Below are positions 33,294 through 43,664 of a stretch of DNA of 64,000 nucleotides, piece after piece. The stretch comes from Lytechinus pictus (taxonomy: Eukaryota > Echinodermata > Echinoidea > Temnopleuroida > Toxopneustidae), in contig NC_087247.1 in assembly GCF_037042905.1 (NCBI RefSeq), forward strand, positions 77,794,420 to 77,858,419. The letters run 5' to 3'. The notes under the pieces were generated by a model. That model was given only the letters and a program-made list of their open reading frames with translations, was not told the DNA's origin and did not search any database. The translations under genes and the position numbers were made by a program. Each line of letters begins with the position of its first letter. Position 1 is the stretch's first letter.

Positions 33294-33850
33294 GGATGTG
33301 TGGAAAAGAGACCGAAACAATCATGCATTTGGTATCAGCATGTTCGACTCTTGCTGGAACTGAGTACATCACAAGACATGACAATATTGCCAAACTTATC
33401 CATTGGCAACTACTGAAGGATCGCGGTAAAATGACTTGTGATCACGCTTTGGAACATCAGCCACAAACGATCACCACGATCAATAACAGCACCATATATT
33501 GGAACTGTGGCATACTAACGGATAGAACCATCAACTGCAACAAGCCGGACATCATCGTCAGAGACAACAACGTAGTAAATATCATTGAGGTCTCTGTTCC
33601 CCATGATATCAAAATTGCTGTAAAGGAAAGAGACAAACGGCTCAAGTATTAAGACCTAAGGATTGAGATCGAGAGGATGTGGAACGTGAAAGCAGATGTC
33701 ACACCAGTCATCATTGGTCACTCAGGAATGGTGAAGAAGGGAATGGAAGCCTGCATAACCAAGATCTCTCCTCACCTTCGGATGTACGACATTCAGAAGG
33801 CAGCTATCTTGGGTACAACCAGATTGATAAGAAAGACTCTCGGACATTAG
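33293..33850 (+). pseudogene. 3' end of a second, divergent R2/R4-type retrotransposon
   Basis: The frame begins inside the CCHC knuckle (only C-x8-H-x4-C remains: MCGKETETIMHLVSAC). It continues through HWQLLKDRGKM and the endonuclease motif KPDIIV..(12 residues)..E (NIIEVSVPHD), then stops at TAA 33650-33652. The same frame resumes for DLRIEIERMWNVKADVTPVI and ends in TTRLIRKTLGH at TAG 33848-33850. It aligns with the C-terminus of the array elements, with clear but limited identity, so it is a separate lineage. It is 5'-truncated, with its own 3' tail of AAT/GATAAT repeats near 33947-33985. Confidence 0.8.
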
Positions 33851-33990
33851 TAGTGTAAAGTTCCTAGTTGCACTTGAAATTACTTGGTGCTTTTTGTTAG
33901 AGCAAAGTTATTCAAGAAAAAATACGGACTTGATCCTGTTTAGAGGAATAATAATGATAATAATAATAATGATAATAATAATAAAATAAA
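33851..33990 (+). repeat. 3' UTR and AAT/GATAAT tail of the older element
   Basis: About 95 bp of unique sequence after the stop codon ends in AATAATAATGATAATAATAA (about 33947-33985), the same kind of tail as the array element. Confidence 0.6.
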
Positions 33991-34061
33991 GGTATTCATC
34001 CAAAATTTAAGGTCGTTTAGTCCAAAATACATGTATTATTTTTATTGTGAATAAAGACAAG

Positions 34062-34681
34062 AAATAGTAGGGGGGACATTTGATATTGTGTCCCCCCCCC
34101 CGGGGGGGGGGGGGCACTTTCACTGACGAGTGGATACCATGCGCGACCATGGGGTCTCGAAAAGCACCCTAAACACGTATTTTCAATATTCTGAAAATGC
34201 ATCCCTTAACAAGTATAGGCGTCTGAAACCCTACCCTTAACAAGTATTGGAAACAAAACGATACTCTTGGCAAGTATTCCCTTAAATGAGCCCCTAAACA
34301 AGTACAGCGATATTTTATTGTTATGTCAGGGTCCGTCGGTCGTCGGTTTTACCTTTACAGTTTGCACACCATTTGGTATACGGTCCCAGCTTCTACACCT
34401 CGCGCAAATCGGACTCTAAACACGTAGTGTATGGGCAAAATGGGCATCCTTTATAAAACATTTTAATTTTGTTTTATCATCCCCGCAAATTTGACCCTAA
34501 AAACGTAGCTTTCCTAGCAAAATAGATACCCTTGTTTTATTATTTTTGTGTTTTTGACACCCTTATCACGTTACGTACGTAACGTGCCTTATCTTGAAAA
34601 AGACATCCTTTTTACGTGTTTTTTTGGTCACGCATGGTATCCACTCGTCAATATAAGTGGCCCCCCCCCCCCTACTATTTT
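34062..34681. mobile_element. Inverted-repeat element with G/C runs at its ends
   Basis: AAATAGTAGGGGGGACA (34062) and CCCCCCTACTATTT (ending 34680) are inverse. Further inside, CTGACGAGTGGATACCATGC (34121) matches GCATGGTATCCACTCGTCA (34632) inverted. The interior has degenerate copies of CTTAACAAGTATTGG. It is non-coding. Confidence 0.65.
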
Positions 34682-34771
34682 TGGTAGGGGAACGCGTCCC
34701 CCCTGTTCCCCCTGGGATTTCCGCCCATGCGCTCGGTGTCTATTCGTCCGTCTTTCTGTCCGTTAACTTTT

Positions 34772-35235
34772 CCTTGTAAACGCGATAACTCCAGTTTGAC
34801 TTAACCTAGGCTCATATAATTTGGTGTGTAAATCATACGAGCGTGGATCCCAGGAAGCCTATTGATTTTGAGGTCAAAAGGTCAAGGTCACGTAGACTTG
34901 TTTTCACTTTCCCATCTGCAGTCCATGTAAACGCGATAGCTTCAGTTTAACCATAGAGCTATTATGGTTTAACTTAACCTAGGCTCGTATAATTTGGTGT
35001 GTACGATACAAGCATAAATCCCAGGAAGCCTGTCGATTTTGAGGTCAAAATGTCAAAGTTCAAGGTCACACTGACATGTTCTCATCTTACCATTCTGAAG
35101 TCCTTGTAAACGCGATAACTTCAGTTTAACTTAACCTAGGCTTATTTTGTATGATACTAGCATGGATCCTCAAAATTCTAGTGATTTTAAGGTCAGAAGG
35201 TCAAAGGTGAAGTCGCCACCTTCCACTTTTCTTGC
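34772..35235. repeat. Tandem repeat, three units of about 150-180 bp
   Basis: Units begin TGTAAACGCGATA near 34775, 34926 and 35105. They share CAGTTTAACTTAACCTAGGC, ATCCCAGGAAGCCT and GATTTTGAGGTCAAAAGGTC. The unit is another carrier of the GGTCAAGGTCA-type motif seen in other repeats of this window. Confidence 0.7.
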
Positions 35236-35629
35236 TTGACCAATAACTCCATTTTCCGTGTTGCCTTAGCGACACTATTGTTTAAATATCAAGTTGACAT
35301 TGATCTCGTCAATAAAAAATGATATTCAAGTATGGTCCGAGTATTGGACATTTCAAAGTATAGCAAGGTGTCATAAACGATTGAAAATCAACAACTTAGT
35401 AAGTACAGATCATAATTAACATCCAATAATGTGACATTGCAATAATTTTGTTTACATTTTCTCATATACTGATATTTTCTCTTTTTGAGTCGTTGTTAGT
35501 GGGGTTGCTGGTAGTAATTATTCAAATGAGAAGGTTTTTTTTAATTGGGTATAATTTTGCGTTTATTTTCTTGATGTCTATGAACCCATGATACAAATCG
35601 TTGATACCATAATGATAATCACCACTCAC

Positions 35630-35788
35630 CATATCTCGGAGACGCATTATCAAAACGATGACATCTCTTAATTCTTCTTCAACAGTCGATAAGCGGGACT
35701 TGTCAGTTTCCAAAGAGTTTATATCATCAAGATACCGACCTTGATCAAGCTTACGATATCGACGTTCGATGTCAAGATCAATTGCAAT
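35630..35788 (-). CDS. EFCC1-like gene, exon 6 (coiled coil)
   Basis: The acceptor TATCCATTACAG precedes ATTGCAATTGATCTT, and the donor ATATG|GTGAGT is a strong match. The 159 nt encode 53 whole codons (phase 0 in and out), residues 475-527 of the model: IAIDLDIERRYRKLD..., then SLETDKSRLSTVEEELRD, a heptad-like coiled-coil segment rich in L, E, R and D. The frame stays open past the donor for 35 codons, but the GTGAGT argues for splicing. The next exon downstream was not found, so the gene is incomplete here. The acceptor and first 15 exon bases are part of a 41-bp minisatellite. Confidence 0.65.
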
Positions 35789-36017
35789 CTGTAATGGATA
35801 GATAATTCCATATTAAGATAAATTGCAATCTGTAATCGAAAGATAATTCCATATTAAGATCAACTGCAATCTGTAACGGAAAGATAATTCCATATTAATA
35901 TCAATTTCAATTTGTAATGGAAAGATAATTCAATATTAAGATCAATTGCAATCTGTAACGGAAAGATAATTCCATATGAAGATCAATTTCAATCTGTAAT
36001 CGAGAATAATTCATAAT
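35775..36017. repeat. 41-bp minisatellite, six units, overlapping a splice acceptor
   Basis: Units start at 35775, 35816, 35857, 35898, 35939 and 35980. Each has AGATCAATTGCAATCTGTAA then TGGAAAGATAATTCCATATTA (plus strand). Read on the minus strand, every unit carries TTACAGATTGCAATTGATCTT or a close variant, i.e. the exon 6 acceptor and the first exon bases. Confidence 0.85.
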
Positions 36018-36600
36018 ACCTATTATCATGGCCTTTCACATAAATTTTTCGGGGGGGGGGGGGAGGGAGGATAAGATGCTTGCAGATTTTCGAAGAGACT
36101 TGAGATTGTCATTGGGGCACTTTTTAAGTTTTCTAAAGTAAAATTGAAGGATTTCGCGCAGACCTTGGGTGAATTTCACGAAAATTTTCAGTAAAATTAT
36201 AAGTTACCAAAATTTCGGGGAGGGGGTAATTGCCGCCCTACATACTAACTGCCAGTCTTAAAAAGGTGGTTACCTCTTACAGAAAAAGAGTGTCGTTAGT
36301 CATAAATTAATTTAAAAAAGGGTTAACTCATTAGTTTAGCGACGCGCTTCTTGGAATATAAGGATATAGCGTCCCTTCAATGTTTTGTTGATAACTATGC
36401 TGATTTTGAACCATAGGTGGCTGCTTTATTATTAATGACCTCAAGAAGAATTATGAATAGTCACAGTCATGTTACTGGATTGTGACCCCCTTTCCGTTGT
36501 ATGATACGGTACCCAGGTTTCGGAGCATGGCTAGATGCCCTTAAAGGAATATGCGTGTACGGGAGGGGGGCAGTATGACTAGCGGTCTTACCCCAATAGC
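36018..36600. other. Intronic, nothing recognised
   Basis: A G run at 36049-36062 and AT-rich sequence; no exon or mobile element was identified. Confidence 0.4.
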
Positions 36601-36949
36601 TCTCCCCTAAAGCTCCACTTATGGAACAAACACAGTGTTGCCACAGTGTATTCACATAATTGACTATGTGTAAATTCTGTGTAAACCATGTGGTCACAGT
36701 GTTGTCACAGTGTGGAACTTCAGATCACATAGTTTACCTCATAACTACCCACATAGTTGGAATTCCAACCACAGAGTGGCACACATATACCACAGTGTGG
36801 TATGTATTGAACTATGTGTAAAACATGTGTTCATAGTGTTGCCACAGTGTGTTCACATAGTTAACCGTTGTAATTGTGTGTAAACCATGTGGTCACAGTG
36901 TTGTCACAGAGTGGGACTTCAAATCACATAGTTAACCACATAATTATTT

Positions 36950-37258
36950 ATATAATTATTTATATATATATATATATAATCTAAATCTTACCATTTGTGT
37001 ATCTATGCCTTTGTATTGTCTTCTAATTGTTTTTTTTTTTTTTTTTTTACTTTTGATATTGTCAATAATTATTATTCTTTTTAAAGTAAGTTGGGTCGGC
37101 CTTTTTATAAGGATATTCTTTTCCTTTTTGGCTGCTTCCCTCTCAATGCTTTTTTATGTCTTTGATGTTATGTAAACTTTGTTCCTATGTATTTTACCAC
37201 ACTTGTGTTCATTTTTATGCAGAGAGCAAAATAAACTTGAATTGAATTGAATTGAATA
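36950..37258 (+). mobile_element. LINE 3' end with (GAATT)n tail
   Basis: It ends GAGCAAAATAAACTTGAATT followed by repeated GAATT, the kind of AATAAA-plus-pentamer tail typical of CR1/L2-like LINEs. It splits an otherwise continuous CACAGTGT repeat, so it inserted later. Only 3' UTR sequence is present. Confidence 0.55.
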
Positions 37259-38154
37259 TATAGTTGGCATTCCAAACACAGAGTAGCACATATATACCAC
37301 AGTACCGTGTGCATAAAGCAATGTGTAAATCCTATGTTCATAGTGTTGTCACAGTCTGAAAATTCATTTTATGTCGTTTTCAACATAATTTCCACTTAGT
37401 TAGTATACTGAACACAGTATGGTATATTTTTAACTATGTGTAAAGTCTCTTTGTTCATAGTATTGTCACACTATGAACACAGATGTTCAGATCATTCGTT
37501 TACCACATATCATATCCACAGACTTGGCATACTGACTACACAGTGATTCGTATGGCCACAGTGTAATGCTGGATTATGTATAAACCTTGCATGTGTTCAT
37601 AGTATTATCACACTGTGGGGGTTTCAGATCATTCATTACTTTACCACATCATTACGACATATTTACGACGTCATTTATTTACGATGAGTAAATTTGCATT
37701 GACCTTAAGAAGTGATTATTTATTGATTAATCAACGACGAGTAGATGTTCAGTTCTATCGGAGTGACCAGATTATATAACATTTATTTACTGAACAATCA
37801 CATTCCAGAATGTTCCTCAAACGTTTTCTTTATGTATTTGTGCATGGCCCTGAGAAGCGGGGGTGCTTCCTTGGGGGATGCTGCATGTATCTTTCTCCAT
37901 GGGCATCATTCCAAGGTATTCTGTAAGATGTGTAAACATGGAAAATGTAACAAAAATGACCTTTATTTTCTAGTGAAACTCTTTTTCCAATTATTTTTTG
38001 CTGTTCAAATTTACATCAGCACCCCCGGACAATAAATCGATCACAGGGCCCTGTAATTTTGGTGACTATTATTATTGTTGTTTTGGTTACATAATTATCA
38101 TTATTATCATGATGTATTTTTCTAATTTGTATATGCACTATTATCAGGTCTACC

Positions 38155-38350
38155 ATTTTTTTTTCAATTTATTTATTTGAACAAAACTCCTTTATATCCG
38201 AGGCAATCACAAAACATGGTGCATTCATACTGATAAAAAGAAACAATACCAGAGATAAACACAGCGTTAAAAACATTAATCCCTTTACACCACAAATCTA
38301 CTGTGTTTGCTAAACATGATAAATTAATACTCATTATCATCAACTTTAAC
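38155..38350 (-). mobile_element. Possible reversed LINE/SINE 3' end
   Basis: A T run followed by CAATTTATTTATTTGAACAA, read on the minus strand, is TTGTTCAAATAAATAAATTG plus an A run, resembling a LINE 3' terminus. Low certainty. Confidence 0.3.
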
Positions 38351-38930
38351 ATGTATTTGGCAAATCAACATCCAGGTGACTCCAAGGAGGAATCTGCAAA
38401 TTCTTAGACTAGCTTGATATGCACAGAGCTAATGCGATATGCTGATGCGTGCATGCCACATAATATGTGCATTAAAACCAAAACGGTTGAGACTAAATTG
38501 GTTTAATTTCCGCAGACTCAGTACTCAATATGGTTTATTCAGTCAGACTACGAATCATGAAACACAATATAGCGCAATTTCCAATGCATCATATTATTAA
38601 AGCAATGCAATGTTGTGAGATTACTCTGTTCTGCTGACGGAGGTTCGAATCTCGCCTCAAACCACCTACTCAAGATTTTTATTTAATTATAAATGTGTGT
38701 CACAGTGTGGTATATACACAGTGTTACCACACGTCCCAAAATCATATATTAACCACATGTGTTTGACACTGTGTTACTGTGTTGCACTGTTTTTTCCATA
38801 AGGGATCTTTCAAACGTTATGTGTTGAGAATATAGACAAAATTGAATTTTAAATGGTAAGATCTGATTTTCTCCTCCAATTATGAGAAATTTTCAATATA
38901 AACAGAATAATAAGTGAACTGGAATATTTG

Positions 38931-40658
38931 ATTTTATTAATCATCTCGATGGAATGATTTTTAACTCGATGGACATTAACGATTAGTCATCTCTGAACCT
39001 ATTTTCTGCTTGGTTTTTGTCTATAACCCGAGGGGTTTTTCGAAAGCAAACAAGTGGGTATTGTCATCTATAAAGGCTAACAATTATCTTCCAGATGAAA
39101 ACCCGACATTCTGACTCATGGTTACCTTGCGCTTAGAGGATCACAGATTGCATACAATCGAAACACTAAACAATGCTGTTTACTTTTATCAGACGAACCT
39201 TTCACCGAAAAAATGTATCTGACACCTTACTCCGCTCTACCACTTTGTGGAAAAAATGAGGGTTGCCACTGCATTGCCTTCATATTGCCTTATTCAACAT
39301 AAATCTGCGATATGTCACTAGGGAGAATGGTCATGGCAGTTGCTTTTGAAGGGCATTTAAATTATCCATTTGAGCACTTTGGGTTTATATACTGATTGAT
39401 TTTAGAGTCTTTTTACAACAGCTTGAAAACAACTATTTTGTATGGGCCGCGGAACCAGGGGGGGGGGGGACTACAGCCCTCCCCCTACTTTTTTCCAAAA
39501 CCGTGTAAAAAAACGCAAAAATGACCATGCGATTGTGATTTTTTGCATGACCCCCCTCCCACTTTTGGCTCAGCCCTCCACTTTGAAAACCAATCCGCGG
39601 CCCCTGCTATAGCAGTATCAGATGAATAATTATTCACAAAAAATACCATGATAGTAAAATACATGGCGTACTGTTCGTAATACTGACCTTGTGACACGTG
39701 TACAAGACTGGTGCAAGACAACCAGTGATACTATTGTCTTGGTTACTCTAATGTCCAGGTTTCATCAACTAGATCCATAAACAGGGGCGTAGACATTTTA
39801 TTAATCATCTCGATGGAATGATTTTTAACTCGATGGACATTAACGATTAGTCATCTCTGAACCTATTTTCTGCTTGGTTTTTGTCTATAACCCGAGGGGT
39901 TTTTCGAAAGCAAACAAGTGGGTATTGTCATCTATAAAGGCTAACAATTATCTTCCAGATGAAAACCCGACATTCTGACTCATGGTTACCTTGCGCTTAG
40001 AGGATCACAGATTGCATACAATCGAAACACTAAACAATGCTGTTTACTTTTATCAGACGAACCTTTCACCGAAAAAATGTATCTGACACCTTACTCCGCT
40101 CTACCACTTTGTGGAAAAAAATGAGGGTTGCCACTGCATTGCCTTCATATTGCCTTATTCAACATAAATCTGCGATATGTCACTAGGGAGAATGGTCATG
40201 GCAGTTGCTTTTGAAGGGCATTTAAATTATCCATTTGAGCACTTTGGGTTTATATACTGATTGATTTTAGAGTCTTTTTACAACAGCTTGAAAACAACTA
40301 TTTTGTATGGGCCGCGGAACCAGGGGGGGGGGGACTACAGCCCTCCCCCTACTTTTTTCCAAAACCGTGTAAAAAAACGCAAAAATGACCATGCGATTGT
40401 GATTTTTTGCATGACCCCCCTCCCACTTTTGGCTCAGCCCTCCACTTTGAAAACCAATCCGCGGCCCCTGCTATAGCAGTATCAGATGAATAATTATTCA
40501 CAAAAAATACCATGATAGTAAAATACATGGCGTACTGTTCGTAATACTGACCTTGTGACACGTGTACAAGACTGGTGCAAGACAACCAGTGATACTATTG
40601 TCTTGGTTACTCTAATGTCCAGGTTTCATCAACTAGATCCATAAACAGGGGCGTAGAC
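38931..40658. repeat. Near-perfect 864-bp tandem duplication
   Basis: 38931-39794 and 39795-40658 are the same sequence, both starting ATTTTATTAATCATCTCGAT and ending CAGGGGCGTAGAC. By eye the only differences are one A added in an A run (GTGGAAAAAAATGAG in copy 2) and one G lost in a G run. No gene is present, although both contain the same 78-codon minus-strand frame. It lies in the intron between exons 5 and 6. Such identity means a very recent event or an assembly artefact. Confidence 0.9.
39441..39604. mobile_element. Small palindromic element, also copied at 40305-40468
   Basis: GGGCCGCGGAACCAGGGG at the left and CAATCCGCGGCCCC at the right are inverse. Inside are CCCTCCCCCTAC and CCCCTCCCACTTTTGGCTC. 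The second copy exists only because of the 864-bp duplication. Confidence 0.55.
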
Positions 40659-40870
40659 AACGGGGGGGGGGGGGGATGAGGGGGATGCATCCCCCCCACC
40701 TCACAAGGTGGGGGGGATGGCATGTACAATCATCCCCCCCAGGTTTTGGGGAATGATATTTGGTTACTTAATAAGTCATAATGATGATAATAATAGTAAT
40801 AATAATAATGATAACAATTATAATATTAATAATAATAATAATTATGATAATGATAATAATAATCCTCATC
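40659..40870. repeat. G/C-run palindrome and AAT/ATG microsatellite
   Basis: A G-rich run, GATGCATCCCCCCCACCTCA, CAAGGTGGGGGGGATGGCAT form a hairpin around 40688-40720. 40781-40866 is a degenerate AATAATGATAAT repeat. Short Asn- and Ile-rich frames here are by-products. Confidence 0.6.
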
Positions 40871-41924
40871 ATTATTGTAATTGTGTTTATTGTTATTAGC
40901 CGCATTCACACGGTGAAAGCCAATTCAGACGGTAAAAAAAAAGAAAATCTTACAAGTATTTACTGGGCAGGAACGAAAAGAGGCGCAAGATATTTGGTTT
41001 CTAAGACACAAATTTGCAAGACTACAAAAGTAAAACTGACTAAGAGACCGATATGTTTGTTTGTTGAGCCATGAATGCTCCTTAAGTAAGTTTACCAACT
41101 TACCGCATGTCTCTATTATCTGATTAGCAACTGTTAATCAAGCTGTTTTTGGTATGGGAATGAAGCAACAACTTTTTTCTTTTCATCGAGACTACTTTTC
41201 AGGCACGAACCGAGTACGAGCAATACCTTCTCATATATGATATGTATTATATTTATTTATTAATTTATTAGTTTATATCAGATTATATTACAGGTATATG
41301 ATATTTATACATATATATATACATTATATGCATTTATTTATTTATTTATTTATATATTTATATACACGTTATTTTCTCAAGTCGGTTTTTATTGAAATAC
41401 ATGTGTGGTCTGGCCAACTCGTGTTATAGGCATTAAACATTGTGTGCAAAATGCATCAGCGCAATCTAAAACAGAATAGAAAATGAATGTGATACAACAG
41501 TATACATAATAATTCGTGACAGAGAGTACCATACTACTATCTTTATAACAAGTATTATTCAAACAAACATATATAATTATGTATAATCATGAATTGTTCA
41601 ACTTCATGCTCCCACTATATGACTATTGTTACACTAATACTGATATCAGGACTGACTGGTATACATTAGTTTGTTGTTAAGCTTGCAGCAGCTACATCTT
41701 TTCTGTATTGTAAACTATTTATTTATTTTTGTTTTATTTAAGATGCACTTTGTTTTGTATTCATTTAAAGTATGTTGATTGATACATGAAGACATAAGTT
41801 TGAAATGTTTAAAGAAGTTTGTTTCATGTAAAGCGCAGTGTGAATTTACCCTGTCTTGAAATGCGAGATAAAAGGAACCTATTAGTATTAGCATTATTAT
41901 TTGTATTAGTATTATTTTTTATTC

Positions 41925-41976
<52 letters not shown>

Positions 41977-43050
41977 CATTATTACTATTATAAGACTGAG
42001 ATCAAATAGAAGTAAATAATGCCCTAATTTGAAACGATGCAATGCCGTTATGGTTCCGATTTCTTCACAAACTTACAGAGCAGTATTGTTACTTCATGGA
42101 TCATAGTGATACTGTTTATGTTTTTTGTATCTGTATGTTAATGAGCCGCCAGCCAATATCCATCTATGGATACTATGCCTGTTTCTTTGAGGTAAAAAAA
42201 AAAGCATAGTATGTACGTATTCATTATGCTTTATAATGAACAGACATATTGTTATTTGTTTGTTGTTTATGTGTTCTATTCACAAATGGCCACAGAGGCT
42301 GTTTTCATTCATAACCACATACCCATATCAAGACAACAAAGACTATACCTGCGTGTACACAATTGACATTGGTTTTTTTTTTCTGAAGAGGTGTAACAGC
42401 AAAATTCACAGAGATAAATAAATAGGTAGTGTGGTTCAATATGCAATACTATGTGTCAGTCCATTCTGTATTCGTATGCCACGGTGTGTAGATCTTGTCG
42501 ATGTATGTCTGTCCATTCAAGGCGTAGTATGTGTGTGGTGCGAGCACCCGTGTGTGTGTGTGTGTGGGGGGTTGAGTATGTGTGTGTGTGCGTGCGCGCT
42601 TGTGTGTGTTATTTTACCTCATTAAGTATGCATCAGATTGTACGATTTCAAGTTCAAAATTGCAAAAGCTCCCTACCGTGGCAGGGGGGACACCCCCCTC
42701 CCACACCCTCCCCCCGCTCGGTCGCTTCGCTCCCTCACTCGGGCGCTTCGCGCCCTCACTAGCGTTGGCAGCCCAGTCATCCCCCCCAGGTGTACGAACC
42801 TGTCTACGCCACTGTCCATAAACTTTCTACCCCGAAAATTATCAAAGTTCATTGACCCTTAATGACCTTTGACCTTAATGATGTGATCTGAAACTCAGGC
42901 AAGATGTTAAGTGATACTTGGTTACTAAGTCCGCCGGGCGACTTCATAAACTGGATCCATAATTTATAATTTCAAAATCATGACATTTCACAGATAAAGA
43001 TTTCGATGTAGATTCCCCAAACATGGTCTAAGTTCATTGACCTTTAAAAC
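40871..43050. other. Intronic, with (ATT)n, (GT)n and a low-copy repeat
   Basis: There is no exon with convincing splice sites. (ATT)n lies at 41926-41985. A GT-rich tract lies at 42547-42612. 42660-42830 contains ACACCCCCCTCCCACACC, GGTCGCTTCGCTCCCTCAC and GGCGCTTCGCGCCCTCACT, ending CTACGCCACTGTCCATAAAC, which joins a dispersed repeat. Protein frames over these tracts are artefacts of composition. Confidence 0.5.
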
Positions 43051-43503
43051 TGTAAGGCCCGTATTCTAAAGTCGGGTTTAACTTAAACTCAGGTTAAAAG
43101 TTGTGGTCTGAGTATGGATAGCCAATTGTTACATAAATTAATAACAGTAGAGATATCATATTTCGATCATTTGGCTCTCAAATCATTCATAATTATCTAG
43201 GAAGTATAAATAGATGATCCTCTTTACCATCGATGAATCAAGAAAGAGCACAGTAAACATAAGAAACATACAACTTGATAAAAATTTTGACACTTTTGGC
43301 TTCCCATAATTTTAGCGCAGAGTTAGACCATGGTCTAAACCTGACGTCAGATTCGATCCTTTATACCTCTATGGTTGACCTTTTTTTTTTAAATGAGAAC
43401 CATTTCCTCCGAACCCCTCTGAGGAAAAGCTCGTGCGGGATTTTATAATTATTATGATAGGTGAAGAAGTCAGTCAGATTTAATGAAATTGTTAAGTCTT
43501 AAC

Positions 43504-43664
43504 CTTTTGGGATTTATCTAGTGCTGCATCTCTTTCAAATTCCACCTGTCGAAGTGCTTCTTTGAGTTCTTCCATTTCAATCTCTAGATTTACAATGTTA
43601 ACACGGGTAACCGGTGAGTAGTCATCACAAGATTGAGGAAAACACCAATCGCCGGATGGTATAC
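43504..43664 (-). CDS. EFCC1-like gene, exon 5 (coiled coil)
   Basis: The acceptor TTATTATTATTTTCAG precedes GTATACCATCCGG, and the donor is CAAAAG|GTTAAG. 161 nt: the first two bases finish a Ser codon begun in exon 4, then 53 whole codons (residues 422-474). It starts IPSGDWCFPQSCDDYSPVTR and then VNIVNLEIEMEELKEALRQV, continuing EFERDAALDKSQK: a classic coiled coil. Phase 1 in and phase 0 out fit both neighbours. Confidence 0.75.

Larger units (their letters stand above)
23346..33294 (+). repeat. Head-to-tail array: four copies of a 2,518-bp retrotransposon-derived unit
   Basis: Units start at 23346 (inside the full-length element), 25864, 28382 and 30904, so the periods are 2518, 2518 and 2522. 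Each unit runs from ACAACGAAAGAGGAATGTGC in the RT region to the 3' UTR, an (AAT)n tract and a second partial 3' UTR. The three internal junctions (..AATAATAATAAAAATAAAAC) are the same. Copies 2-4 share a CAG-to-TAG change (25900-25902 in copy 2) and an ACG-to-ATG change that copy 1 lacks. The last unit ends after one 3' UTR at the (AAT)n of 33264-33293. Identical truncation points favour duplication by unequal exchange over separate insertions. Confidence 0.9.
36613..38811. mobile_element. 2.2-kb foldback-like element made of CACAGTGT repeats
   Basis: The left end CTTATGGAACAAACACAGTG recurs inverted at the right as CACTGTTTTTTCCATAAG (ending about 38811). The interior has long stretches of TTGTCACAGTGTGG, CACATAGTTAACCACAT and ACTATGTGTAAACCATGTG at 36620-36945, 37260-37640 and 38695-38790, with direct repeats of about 240 bp. 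A LINE 3' end (36950-37258) is inserted in one repeat. It lies in the intron between exons 5 and 6 of the EFCC1-like gene. No transposase frame is present. Confidence 0.6.

Noticed and set aside
36613-36945. Regularly spaced repeat array
   Set aside because: The spacers are themselves repeated; it is the interior of a foldback element.
39485-39721. 78-codon minus-strand frame, identical at 40349-40585
   Set aside because: It is conserved only because of the recent tandem duplication; it overlaps a palindromic repeat and has no recognisable domain.
42431-42862. Val/Cys-rich frames
   Set aside because: They come from a GT microsatellite and a GC-rich repeat.
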